A DNA stretch of 64,000 nt from Tricholomella constricta (GCA_013368375.1 JAACJP010000030.1:372001-436000); one strand, 5' to 3'; counted from the stretch's first letter, positions 48,567-58,943 are shown. Made by a program: numbers and translations. The notes: generated by a model from the letters alone, not told the origin.

Positions 48567-48925
48567 TGTCACGACCGCCCCTAACAACCACCCCTAAAAT
48601 CACATCCCACTACGCTTTCCCACGCCTACCCACTGTATATAACATGACACCACTTCTTTCCAGACTCTTCACCTCGATATTGCCATTTGTTAAGACCAGT
48701 TCCCGTTCTCGTTCTCGTTTCTATCTCTCTTTCTCAATATACTTGGCTTCACACTCGTATCATCTGAGCTCGTTCGATCGAATTAGCTCCGGTGAACTCC
48801 TTCGTCAACGCTCACGACCTCCGAATATCCCTTCGAAGGCCGTTTTCCTTGATGAACGTCAGGCCTGTCCGCTTCGGTGGTTCCAGAGTACATCTGTAAC
48901 CGACGTGCTACGCAGAGTCCTAACA
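48567..48925 (+). mobile_element. solo LTR nested in the Copia reverse transcriptase
   Basis: A 359 bp insertion begins TGTCACGACC and ends CCTAACA, flanked by GCCTC on both sides. A TATATAA box lies near 48636. There is no internal coding sequence, so it is what remains after recombination between two LTRs. Its termini differ from both the host Copia LTR and the Gypsy LTR at 58.7 kb, so it comes from a third family, probably Gypsy by its TGTCACG start. Confidence 0.85.
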
Positions 48926-48930
48926 GCCTC

Positions 48931-49475
48931 GCATGCGAATCGTGGATGACTTCCTATCCATCGCCACCAGCGAAGACGAAAACGAACAATTCAAAAAGGA
49001 ACTCTGAGAAGTCTGGACCATCTCCGACCTCGGTACTCCTCCTTTCGTTGTAGGCATCACGGTAGAATGGGATCGCGCCAATAAATCCGTCAAACTATCA
49101 CAAACCGCTCTGATCAACAAAATTATACATCTATTCCGTCAACAAGACGCGGCGCCACTCTCACTACCAATGGAGAAGGGGCTACAACTTCGATGTGTCG
49201 ATCGGACCACATTGTCACGCGAAGAACAAAGCGCCGTCGAAAAACTCCCATACCGATCACTAGTCGGCTGCCTGCTCTACCTCGCTATCTCCACACGACC
49301 CGACATTGCGTTCGCCGTCCAACAACTAACACAGTTCATTGATTCCTACGCCACCGCACACTGGAACGCCGCCATTCGCCTAGTTAGATACCTAAAGGGG
49401 ACCCGAGACCTGAAACTTCACCTCGGCGAAACGCCTGACATGTCCCTACTAGGGTTGCAGCCGGTGTGGCGGTAG
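48931..49475 (+). pseudogene. Copia reverse transcriptase, C-terminal part
   Basis: Resumes IVDDFLSIATSEDENEQF, with the catalytic VDD, but a few codons before it are missing so the frame does not match the left part. A third TGA lies at 49005-49007. Then VWTISDLGTPPFVVGITVEW, LPYRSLVGCLLYLAISTRPD and LVRYLKGTRDLKL follow. Confidence 0.85.
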
Positions 49476-49532
49476 GCTGGACAGGTGGGAGACCGGGCTC
49501 AGGAGGATCCTGGGCATGAGGCAAGGGCAACC

Positions 49533-49990
49533 CTGGCGGATTCACCGACTCCGACTGGGCCAACTGTCTTGACACTCGGCGAAGTATCGGAGGATACACA
49601 TGGAATTTAGGGTCCGGAGCAATCTCGTGGGCCGCGCGCAAACAAAAGACGGTAGCCGCATCCTCATGCGAAGCAGAGTACATGGCGGCTTTCGAGGCCG
49701 CACAGGAATGTATCTGGCTACGCGCACTGCTCAACACTATCGGATACGAAACCCCCGAACCAACAACAATTCTCTGCGATAACAATGCCGCCATCAATTT
49801 ATCCGAGGACCCCCTCCTACATGCTCGCGTCAAACACGTCGACATAAAGTACCACTTCCTCCGCGAACGCGCACAGTCAAAAGAACTCACCATCCAATGT
49901 CAACACCAAGAACAATGTCGCAGACTTATTCACCAAACCCCTCAACCGCGTCACTTTCCAGTGTTTCCGATCACTACTAGGCTTACGATA
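49533..49990 (+). pseudogene. Copia RNase H fragment
   Basis: FTDSDWANCLDTRRSIGGYT, AISWAARKQKTVAASSCEAE and MAAFEAAQECIWLRALL (with frame changes), then LCDNNAAINLSEDPL and ARVKHVDIKYHFLRE, the usual Copia RNase H series. A GC-rich insertion of about 85 bp (49450-49536) separates it from reverse transcriptase. Confidence 0.8.
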
Positions 49991-50023
49991 ACTCCAGGAT
50001 TCCATTCGAGGAGGAGCATCTTC

Positions 50024-50035
50024 GGTGAGGAGGAG
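50024..50035 (+). promoter_or_regulatory. polypurine tract of the Copia element
   Basis: GGTGAGGAGGAG lies directly before the 3' LTR, in the position where plus-strand DNA synthesis is primed. Confidence 0.65.
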
Positions 50036-50365
50036 TGTTGGAATTAAGGTGAGCCACTGATGACGCTCTTTGTGATCGGCCCGGCCACCATGGACTCTTT
50101 ATCTACATTCTCCCTTTATCCTATTCACACAAAGGACAACTCTTATATATATATACCTACAGTACATACAACAGACCCTCAGTCATTTATACCGGACTGA
50201 GGGTAAGTCTTCGTTATCTTACTTCACGAAGATCGTAACTAATAGTCTTGTAGTCTTATATTCTTCCCTATTAGGTACAATCAATATCAGTCATTTATAC
50301 CGGACTGAGGTCTTATATTCTTCCCTATTAGTCCGTTCTACGGTCTACTGGTACAGATTCTAACA
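50036..50365 (+). repeat. Copia 3' LTR (330 bp)
   Basis: Nearly identical to the 5' LTR. It has an extra 24 bp (TTTGTGATCGGCCCGG and on, about 50067-50090) and a few single-base differences, for example CAGATTC for CAGACTC near its end. Confidence 0.92.
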
Positions 50366-50575
50366 TTGGCAGCCATTGGGATGACAGGCGCTCGCATGTC
50401 ACTTTAATGATGCTTACCGCGCTTCTAGCATACCGTAAAGTTCACTCCGATCTGACGTCTCCTCAGTAAATTTGAAAAAATACTGCCTGTCTTTGGGACT
50501 CAAAACTCACAAGGCATCGAAAACCACACGGAGGATCCACTCTAGGTTTTCAGAAGCCTTCAATTGCATTGACAT
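50366..50575 (-). pseudogene. upstream exons of the host gene split by the Copia element
   Basis: A minus-strand start MSMQLKASENLEWILRVVFD at 50575 is followed by a GTGAGT donor and an exon YFFKFTEETSDRSELY. A further short intron leads to APVIPMAAN, which reaches the TTGGC duplication and continues in frame in the 44186-44489 part once element and one TSD copy are removed. No family recognised. The join makes a single host gene interrupted in its third exon. Confidence 0.5.
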
Positions 50576-51122
50576 TTTGATGTAATACCGAGTGACAGTA
50601 TAGTTTTGGTGGTGGCTGGATCACCCTCTTCAACCAAGAATTGACCAGTCCATTGATTTGGAAATAGGCTCGAGCTTTGGTGGCCAAAACTGTTAAAATA
50701 ATAAGCAGGAGCAATAATCAATGGGCCCTGCCGGAGCAGATATGTTGGCCCCCTGTTTCTGAAATCAACACTCGCGTACATTTACTCCCAGGTAATCTGA
50801 AGGCTGCGAGTTCGACCCTCGCGGTATGTACTCAAATCGGTGTTCATATTTTTTAATATATTTGGGGCCCGCCTTGTACCCCTGTTACCCGTTATTCTAC
50901 CGCGGCCATGCGACTCCGACTCGTAGCCTCGCAGGTAGCTACCCCGGCTATCCGACTCCGACATCGTAGCCTCGCCCACACTACCGAAGTCCCCCATAAC
51001 CTTTAAAGAAAGAAGAATTACACCATAAATAATCAAGACCAGAATTAAAGAAATATCACACCGGACGCAAGCCCGGGAATGTCTTCCCTTCCATAATTCC
51101 AGAAGAAATCGCAACACAAGAT
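50576..51122. other. spacer with a tRNA 3'-half-like sequence
   Basis: Around 50788-50826 the plus strand has AATCTGAAGG followed by a T-arm (GCGAG, TTCGACC, CTCGC) and GGTATGT, which is how many tRNAs end. No D-arm or 5' acceptor half is found, so this is a fragment. The rest of the 550 bp has no recognisable gene. Confidence 0.35.
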
Positions 51123-53766
51123 TCATGTCCGTGAATATGAGCCAACAGGCTCGCCAGGCTGCAGGATCTCACGGATCCGCTTTACCCACTCCGCAGGTGC
51201 CGCCGTGTCACCCAGCACATACACCACAGGCTTGTCATTCTGCATCCCCAGCACATCAGTTGGCCTCCACTGCGGCAGAAGACAAATCACAAACAACGTA
51301 CCGTAAGCAGCGCCAAACCCCTCTCGTCACGGGCCTCGACACCCTTCACAATTGCCGCCGGTGAACCCACTCCATTCCCGTTACCATTCACACTGCCTAG
51401 GGGCGCGAGTGCAAACTCCTGCTTCACGGTCGCAATAGTCTTTCCGGTGTTTACACACAGCACACGCCGATCCGTTAGCAGCAGCACGCGTTCCTTGAGC
51501 TTCGGTTTCGAACGCAGAGATCCAGAGAGGAGTCTGGGGAGCAAGCGCGCAAAGTTTGGGGCGGGGGCTTCAGGGACAAGGGGGGACGACAGGAGAAGAG
51601 ATTCGGCGGAGTGAAGCAGTTGGGCAAATTCCGCGGGGGTGGGTATATGCGGGGGTGGAGGAGGTGCGGACAATGGCGCGAGGGCGGCAGCGAACAGAGG
51701 CGGAGGCGTCAATGAAGAGGGTCTGGCCGCGATAGGTCCCGAAGCCTCCCCATTTACCTTTAGCGCCTTATGCTCCCCCTTTTCCGCTGCTATCGTTTCC
51801 ACTTTAGCCACCAGATCACTCCTCGATGAACTCTCCACTGCGTCTAAAGAGATCGGCTGATCCAGTGCCAACCCCGCGGCCGCCTCCGCCAGCCTCGAAT
51901 CTAACTCCAGCTCCTTCGGTTCTTCGCCCGCCAATGCCATCGCAACATTATTCGCACTCGCAGTCGGTGCCGGCGCTGACACAGCAGGGGGAAATGAATA
52001 CGACAAGCCACCATCTGCCTCCCCGCCCGCCACGAGCGGGAACGAATACTGCTGCATGTCCCCACTTGCAGCATTTTGTTCCCCTTCTTCGCTCGAGCTG
52101 TCATGCACATCGACCGCCGGAGCGCCGTTACCGTTTCCGTTCGCATCCGCGTGCCTCAGACCCGGAAGGTACGCGGCGATGCGCGCGTCCTTGGCCCATG
52201 CAATCTCATCGTCGTCCTGGTCAAGCAGACGCTCCTCCCTCAGTTGTGCACCAAGCTCCGCATCTGACTCTGGAGCTTAAAATAATCATACATAAGAACA
52301 CCATCATAAAGCAAAAAGGCAGGACAACGCACCAGCCACCGGCTCGGGTGGGGCCTTCAACCCACTCTTCAGGGGGGGATGAGGCACTTCCCAAATCATC
52401 TTCCAATTCACTGTTTTGAAAAACGGATGCGCCTTCAACTCTCGCATTCCATTCACACCGCCCGCACCCAATCTCTTCTCTGGCTCCGTCACGAGCAGTT
52501 TTGTTACAAGATCACGCGCGTCAGCGTCGAATCCGTCGGGGAATGTGTACTCCAGAGCTTTGATGAGGCGCCAAGTGAGGAGAGGTGAGGGTGCATGGAA
52601 GGCAAAGGAGCCGGTGTGGAGCTCGAAGAGGACGCAGCCGAGTGCCCAGAGGTCAGATGCGGTAGAAGTGAGTGAATGTGCGAGGAGTTCGGGAGAGTAG
52701 TACTGCGGCGTGCCCACAAAGGTATTGGAGCGGCGGAGGGTTGGCATGGATGGGGTATCTGTGTTTGGTTGTGGCAGCGGTGTGCCATTTCCCTGTATGG
52801 TATCAGCATGAGATGTGTCTGGGTTGGAAGGCGAAGAAGAATCTGGTGACAACGGAGGAAGAACCTTAGCGGTGCCAAAGTCAGCGAGGGCGAGACGGAA
52901 ACTCGAGTCGAGGAGAAGATTTTCGGGTTTGATATCGCGGTGCATGACGCCTTTGGAATGGATGTACGCAAGGGTATCAGTCAGCTGGGCAATATAATAG
53001 CGCGTGCATTCGAGGGACAAGGAGCCATAGCGTGAAATAAGGGCACGCAGGTCGCCATTGGGTAGCAGGTCGAGTACAAAGTCTGCAGTAGTTAGTAAAA
53101 GCCATGCAAGCACGAAGGTGTGACCCACAGAGCGACCAAGCATCTGAAAAAGTTGCATGGAGGCCGACAACGCCAGGATGGGTGAGACCGAGCAAAACTA
53201 GCGCCTCCTTTTCCGCATACGCCGTACGGCGCTGGTTGTGCCTTTGAAGATGGGCCTTGTCGAGGACTTTGATCGCGTATACGCGACCGGACCTTTTGCC
53301 TTTGGCTTGTATGACCTGTGTTCAAAGTTGCAGTCTAGAAATGAGCAGAGGAGACCAATGAACGCACAGTAGAGTAGGAGCCGTGACCGAGGATCTCGCC
53401 AAAGTCAAAGTCCTGAGGCGAGCTGAACTTTGCGCGGGGTGGGCCGGAGTTGACTGCAATGGTGTCACGTAGGGGCGATGACGGGGGTGCGCTGGCGACA
53501 CCAGTAATTCCGAGCTCGCGCTGGATGTAGCTGGGGAGTAGATGGGCCTGAGACTTGGACTGGGCAAAGTCTGAGGCGCATCGCGGGGCAGCAAAGGTAC
53601 GTGTGGGACGAATGGGAACAGGCAACGCGAGTTTGTGAGTCTTGTCAGAGCTGGAGAGGAGGGAGGAGGTGGAGGACGAAGATGACGATGAAGAGGAGAT
53701 AACGGACGTGTTGCGGCTGAGCTCTGCCAACGACGGAGCAGCGACCATGGAATTCAGCGTCAACAT
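51123..53766 (-). CDS. PKH1: PDK1-type AGC protein kinase (Pkh family)
   Basis: Start MLTLNSMVAAPSLAEL at 53766 (the frame extends further up only from GTG). After a serine-rich N-terminus comes the kinase domain: DFDFGEILGHGSYSTVIQAK across an intron, RVYAIKVLDKAHL (catalytic lysine), LDLLPNGDLRALI, HSKGVMHRDIKPENLLLD, LALADFGTAKVLPP, and the activation segment RRSNTFVGTPQYYSPELL, where the serine in RRSN matches the PDK1 autophosphorylation site. The C-terminal exons hold a PH domain (LLLTDRRVLCVNTGKTIATV) and end AEWVKRIREILQPGEPV. Pkh kinases phosphorylate the activation loops of Ypk, Pkc and Sch9-type kinases downstream of sphingolipids. Five exons are inferred. All catalytic residues are present. 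Confidence 0.92.
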
Positions 53767-53873
53767 GCAGGCTTGTATATCGGTGTCTTTCGAATATAAC
53801 AACAATACACAGCCTCCGTACGACCCCCGCTTGTCTATCGGTACTACCGTACAACGATCCACTAACTAATCAA

Positions 53874-55648
53874 CTATGTACGACCCCCGCTCCCCCCTGC
53901 AACGCTCCCCATCCGCCCACGCCCCCGCGTCACAAGCGGCACCCGAAAGTCCTTCACCTCGCACTCCCACGTCGCGTATAACCGCGCATCCGGCAGCGTC
54001 GCTTTCACCGGCCCCTCGTCCTTGTCCTTACTGTCCTTAGCCCTCGATCCCACGGCCGGCGTACCGGGAACCTCACCAGCAGCCGGGAGCGCATTGGCGT
54101 TCCACGGTGCCGGCACTCCTCCTCCATAAACGAGGAGCTTCGGACCCCGCTGCAGCGGCGGGGGATGCGTCAAGCGACTTGTCCGTGACAAGATCGTCGC
54201 CTGCCGGCATCATTGAACAATTGCAGGAACCACTACCACAACACAGACCACGTACCGGAAGCACATTTCTCGCCAGATCCGGGATCCGCGACCCCTGCTG
54301 GCTCACCAGCAGCGTGAGCCTCTCCGTCGGCGCCACGGCGCGCGGCAGCGTTGGCGGAAACTTGAACTCCTTCTCCTTGCCCTCCCTCGTCTTTCCCTCA
54401 TCGCCCAGCCCCATAGCGTACGTCGGCCCAATGCTCGCCACTCGGGGCGCACACGGCCCTACGCTCGAATACAACGTATCCGGGGGATCCCATCTTGGGA
54501 GGCTCTGCGTCTGCCCGACGAGCGCCATCGCGACCTTGTGTCGTGATAAAGTCGGGTGTGCACCGTTGGGAGGAGGTGGGTGCGTGAGGATGTGATGGTA
54601 CGCCGAGAAGAGGGCCGGTTCCGTCTGCGGCGTGGGGAGAGGCGCGCGCGCAGGCGTGCGTGACGGAACGACTCGAGAGTCGCGTGGAGGCGCCGAAGGA
54701 AGGTGCCATTCCGCGACTTGAGAGAGCGTCGACTGCGAATACGGAATTTGCACGAGATAGTCCGATGCCGACGTCGATGTGAGCGTTGTCGCTGCCGTGG
54801 CCTTTTCGACTTTGGCAGCCTCGGCGGGGAGAGGCAAGGGCGCCGGCATTTCGAAGGCTACTTGTGTAAGAAGAGGTGAGTCAGTGGTGGGCGACGTTTC
54901 CGTTGGTGCTTCTGGAGCGATAGTAGGAAATGGGGGCAGAAAGTCCGGAATATGGTCTGGGGGCTGCCAACTTGCTTTGCGGGCGCGTTTTCGAGGATGC
55001 GAGGGCGAGGACGGATTAGATATGGGTGAAAGCGGCAGCGGGGGCGTAGATATTCGTGGCGGTGTCGTTGGTCGTGGCAGGGCAAGGGTGACCATCGTGT
55101 CTGCTATAGATACAGGTTCGGCGTCATTGCCAATTTGCGCGACTTTCTCGTCAGAGGCCTCTTCTTCTTCTTCTTCTTCAATATCTCCCTCATCAGGTTG
55201 CGCACATGGTGCGTATACAAGGGGAATTGCATCATCGCGATCTTGCCGCAGACCATCCCTCAATTGCGCTGCAAAAGCAAGTCCATTTCAGCCCAACAGG
55301 ACAGACACGCCGTCTCCACTGACCCTTGAACTCGTTCAAATCCTCCACCCTTCTCCCAGACCATATGGCATATCTCGACATCTCCTTCCCCTCGCCGCCC
55401 ACATACTCATTAAGCTCGTCCACACTGACGCCGAGTTCCTCCAACGCCCCGATTGCGTCATGTACGCAAAGGCTCGTGCGTCCAGCATGCGCCGCATACT
55501 TTGCACACGTCGCGGAAAGGAGTGCCAGATAGCGCGAAAGGAGATCAGTGAGGACGAGCGAGGCCTGCGTCGACGTGCGCGAGAAGGCGTGCGCGTGGAG
55601 TGTGCGGTGCGTGGCAGACTCGAGGAGTTTTGTGCTAGCGTTCTCCAT
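53874..55648 (-). CDS. histone-fold (Bromo_TP) protein, TAF8/TAF3-like TFIID subunit
   Basis: Start MENASTKLLESATHRTLHAH at 55648. The first exon is a bromodomain-associated histone fold: STQASLVLTDLLSRYLALLS, AAHAGRTSLCVHDAIGALEE, LGVSVDELNEYVGGEGKE. The second exon has an acidic run (EGDIEEEEEEEASDEKV), a basic stretch (HPRKRARKASW) and PDHIPDFLPPFP, which matches the TAF8 C-terminal motif. A third exon from about 54226 to 53874 ends GSVAGGSGGRT. TAF8 pairs with TAF10 in TFIID; TAF3 is the alternative, since it has the same histone fold. An in-frame ATG at 55816 would overlap the HMCES start codon and is considered less likely. Confidence 0.75.
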
Positions 55649-55814
55649 TGTGGGGAAGATGGGGTGGGAGGCGGTGGGAGGGTGCCAGCGACGAGGACAA
55701 GACGAGACAGGCCCGACGTCGTGGTGGGTGTTCACCTGCAGGCCCGTTCCCACGCTGAGTTTATACGTGTCAACAGCCGCAAACAAATTGTGGCGGATCC
55801 TAACCCTTACCGCC

Positions 55815-57355
55815 ATGTGTGGACGTTTCGCGCTGCGGCTCGCTGTGAGTATTCCATGCTTTCCTAGTGCTCCATGGCTTATCCCACTAGCGCAACGAGA
55901 TCCGCCAAGTCCCAGGTCACGACGAAGTTAACGTCGACGACTGGATCGACGAGGATGAGTTTATTCCACGGTACAACATCGCCCCGCGCACGTACGCGCC
56001 TGTTCTGCGAAGACGCGACGTGGGAGATAGGCCTTCCGACTCTCCTGCACAAGCTTCCAGCTCAGCTGGCCCCTCACAATCCCAAGGTCACCACGCGGGC
56101 GCGCACTACGTGCTGCACTCTATGAAATGGGGCCTTGTTCCGCACTGGAGCAAGTTCGAGGATAAGACGCTGAACACCACTAACGCACGGTCCGAGAATC
56201 TTGTGGAGGGTGGGGGGATGTGGGCGAGCATCAAGGGCAAGAAACGATGTGCCGTTGTTTGCCAAGGGTTTGTCGTGACACCACCCCTTGATGACTATTT
56301 AACATCACGACCTCTTCGGGGTGCACAGATACTACGAATGGCTTACCAAGGGCAAGGAGAAGCTTCCACATTTTACGAAATACCGTGAAGGTAAGCTAAT
56401 GTTATTGGCGGGGTTGTACGACTGTGTCGTCCTCGAAGGTATGTCTTTCTGTGTGTATTCTCCTGTGATACATATTTATGCAAGTTCCGCTCCACACAGG
56501 CCAAACACAGCCTCTATGGACGTTCACTATCGTCACAACCGACGCAAATAAAGAGTTCTCCTGGCTGCACGACCGCCAACCCGTCATCCTTTCCACGCGC
56601 ACCGCTCTCCACGCGTGGCTTGACACTTCCAAACAAGGATGGACCCCAGAACTTTCGCAATTGGTCAAGCCATATGGTGATACAAGTAATCCTCTCGAAT
56701 GGTAAGAGTGTTGATGTCACCGGTCATTTTCACCCCCATTTATCTTCCATTGCAGCTACCAGGTACCCAAGGAAGTCGGAAAAGTGGGAACAGAGTCCGC
56801 ATCTTTCATCGAACCAATAGCGAATAGGAAGGACGGGATCCAAGCAATGTTCTCTAAACAAGCTTCAAAATCCTCGGAGAAATCCCCCCAGAGTCTGCAG
56901 GCTCCGAAGGCGAAGGCGAGCGTAAAGCGATCGCGCAGCCCTTCGCCTCTCAAGATCCACGACCTCACATCCCAATCACCCTCAAGAAATAAATCGAAAC
57001 GTGACACAGATGACGGGGATAGCGACGTTTTGGATGTACCGGCTACGCCGAAAAAGGTTTGATCGCAATCTATCCTTGGTCTTACTTACTTTATACCTGA
57101 CTGCTGCCCAACCATCCAGCATAAATCAGGGTCCACGTCGCAGAAGGTACGCTTTCAACCCTTTACTACATCCAATGCTGAACCGCGTCTCCACTCAGTT
57201 GGCGCGAACCAAACGAAAGCCACTAAAGGAAAAGCCCAAGGTCAGCCTTTCTACTTGTCAAATAAATCAGCTCATTACCATCCATCTGTTAGCTAAAAGC
57301 AGATCCTGGTGCTGCGTCAAATCAGAAGCTCACATCCTTTTTTCAGAAAACCTGA
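55815..57355 (+). CDS. HMCES: SRAP-domain abasic-site DNA-protein crosslink protein (HMCES/YedK family)
   Basis: Exon 1 is MCGRFALRLA, with the invariant Cys2 that crosslinks to abasic sites after Met removal. Then FIPRYNIAPRTYAPVL, MKWGLVPHWSKFEDKTLNTT, NARSENL, CAVVCQGYYEWL (catalytic Glu), FTIVTTDANKEFSWLHDRQP (catalytic His) and VILSTRTALHAWL follow across introns. The tail is basic and serine-rich (KRSRSPSPLKIHD). The last exon ends SNQKLTSFFQKT at 57355, a PCNA-binding-like box. HMCES shields abasic sites in single-stranded DNA at replication forks. The start is shared head to head with the TAF8-like gene. Confidence 0.9.
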
Positions 57356-58164
57356 GATTTTTTTATTTTTCGCATACTCAATTCGATGGTTCATGTTTCC
57401 GCTGCTTCCACGAACACATCTCTTCTCTTGAAACCAGGCAGCACGCTTTCTGTTACGATGTCTCGTGTGTTAATATAACTCGTTAAACTTATTTCAGTAT
57501 CACAGTGTAATAATATTTGATCATGATAAATATATTAATTTATCCTGATGAAATGGATTGTGGATGGTGAGGAGCGAAGGGCTACGCTATGAAACAAGAC
57601 ACAAAATAGGGATGCGGTGGGCGGGCAGATCAAAGAACAATAAAGAAACAACTACAGAACTGATGTAAAAGAATTAGCTAAACAATATGAGAACCTGTGA
57701 AGGGCCGTAGGGCGTACTGTCAAAGAATCGACAAAGTTGAACTTTGGACAGGATGAATGATGAGTGTGAAGCACATGGGAGTGGCAGAGCCAGCTAAACA
57801 TACCAAAATCCAGTGATACAAGTCGAGCAGGTGTTGGAATTAGGTTGTCCTATTTTCTCACACCGGGGGCATTTTCCAGGTCACATAAGGGTGACATGAC
57901 TTAAGTTCACTTGAGATGTCCTTTTGCTTCCCTTCATCAATTCTTTGTATGCTGCCTTGAGGCAATAGGTCTAGGTCGTTCGCAACATATGAGATAAGGC
58001 ACGTGATACTTATTTTTAGACCGCGGCTGCCCTAAACAAACGCGTCGTATATAACCAGCCGCGACATTTGCTCACAATTTTCTTTCCTCTCCCATAACAA
58101 TTTCTTCTATCAATGTTAGTAAATAAATTATCGTTGCGTAGTAATGATATAAGCAGGGTGTGTA
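57356..58164. other. spacer with a possible degenerate solo LTR
   Basis: About 800 bp without a gene. From 57832 a sequence starts TGTTGGAATTAGG, close to the Copia LTR start, has a GTATATAACC box near 58048, and is bracketed by GCAGG at 57827-57831 and 58153-58157. Its right end (ATATAA) is not a normal LTR end, so the call is weak. Confidence 0.3.
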
Positions 58165-58695
58165 TTGACTATTGAGCAGCCGGTAAGTAAAAAAACAAAA
58201 AGCAATGACCCATTCACCAGTTTTCCTCCGACAGAAAACCCTCCCTGCCAGCATCCCTGTCCTCGAAGAAGTTCCTCAAGCTGGTCGAGTTTCTCGACCG
58301 CCGACGCTCTGCCACAGTCGCTCAACTCATTCACCACTCAACCTCCGCATCCATCGGTCCGAGTCACCCTCCTGCCCCCACTGTCTCGGCATCATGGTGG
58401 AAACTGTCCGCCACTCTACCAACATGAGCGCCATCAACACCTCCGTCGAAACTTCAGACGTAAAGCTGAGTCTATTCCCTATCTACTGTTGAGTCCCGAT
58501 GCCCTGAAGCATCTACTTAGGTTCACCCATGCCACGCGACACTTCAAGACAGCTGAGTTGGCGCGCTGCCTCGCTACCGAATGTGCCCAAGAGATTGCCA
58601 CCTGGGCCCGCCGGTCGGCCCAGCGCCCCAACCCCTCCTCTGCCACATCTGACAAGCACCACACCCGACGCGCCCTTGCCCATACAATATTCTGA
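58165..58695 (+). CDS. hypothetical ORF left of the Gypsy element
   Basis: An ATG frame of 176 codons rich in S, T, P and R, with a more ordered C-terminal part (LLSPDALKHLLRFTHATRHF, KTAELARCLATECAQEIATW). A GTAAGT donor sits 12 codons or fewer after the ATG, and another frame reads KKFLKLVEFLDRRRSATVAQ, so the true exon structure is uncertain. No family is recognised. The Gypsy LTR begins 25 bp downstream, so the gene may be truncated by that insertion. Confidence 0.3.
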   Translation: MTIEQPVSKKTKSNDPFTSFPPTENPPCQHPCPRRSSSSWSSFSTADALPQSLNSFTTQPPHPSVRVTLLPPLSRHHGGNCPPLYQHERHQHLRRNFRRKAESIPYLLLSPDALKHLLRFTHATRHFKTAELARCLATECAQEIATWARRSAQRPNPSSATSDKHHTRRALAHTIF

Positions 58696-58720
58696 CAATG
58701 CTCTTGACCTACAGCCGAAA

Positions 58721-58941
58721 TGTAACAGGGTTACAGAATTTGGGGACCTTGTTGTTCACACTAGACGTAAGCTTGACAAGTCTGTCGATTGCTACGTATA
58801 GGTGTACAAGGTTGTTTATACTTAATTAATGTAATGAATTAAATAGGCAACACCAGAAGGTGTTGCCAAACAATAGCGTAATCATCTCGATAAGATACGA
58901 TTAGATAACCAAGATTAGATAAGATAGTGGGCGTCCTTACA
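58721..58941 (-). repeat. 3' LTR of the Gypsy element (about 221 bp)
   Basis: On the minus strand it begins TGTAAGGACGCCC at 58941, two bases after the polypurine tract, and ends CTGTTACA at 58721, giving TG...CA ends. It carries two obvious hairpins: GGCAACACC (58846-58854) with GGTGTTGCC (58859-58867), and TGTAAC (58721-58726) with GTTACA (58730-58735). The other LTR is outside the window, so the 58721 end is inferred from its TG/CA form alone. Confidence 0.6.
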
Positions 58942-58943
58942 TA

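Larger units (their letters stand above)
44495..50365 (+). mobile_element. Ty1/Copia LTR retrotransposon, degenerate, with nested solo LTR
   Basis: A 5.87 kb element with LTRs of 306 and 330 bp that begin TGTTGGAATTAAGG and end CTAACA, flanked by TTGGC. The internal order is Gag, integrase, reverse transcriptase, RNase H, which defines Copia. It is dead: the protease region is absent, there are three in-frame TGA stops in pol, a 359 bp solo LTR interrupts reverse transcriptase, and a short insertion interrupts the RNase H start. The LTRs are otherwise nearly identical, so insertion was not ancient. Confidence 0.93.

Noticed and set aside
48567..48925. Coding exon within the Copia reverse transcriptase
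   Set aside because: The block has LTR ends, a TATA box and a target duplication, and no reverse transcriptase motif.
55160..55185. Short TTC/GAA run as a simple repeat of interest
   Set aside because: It only encodes the acidic run of the TAF8-like protein.
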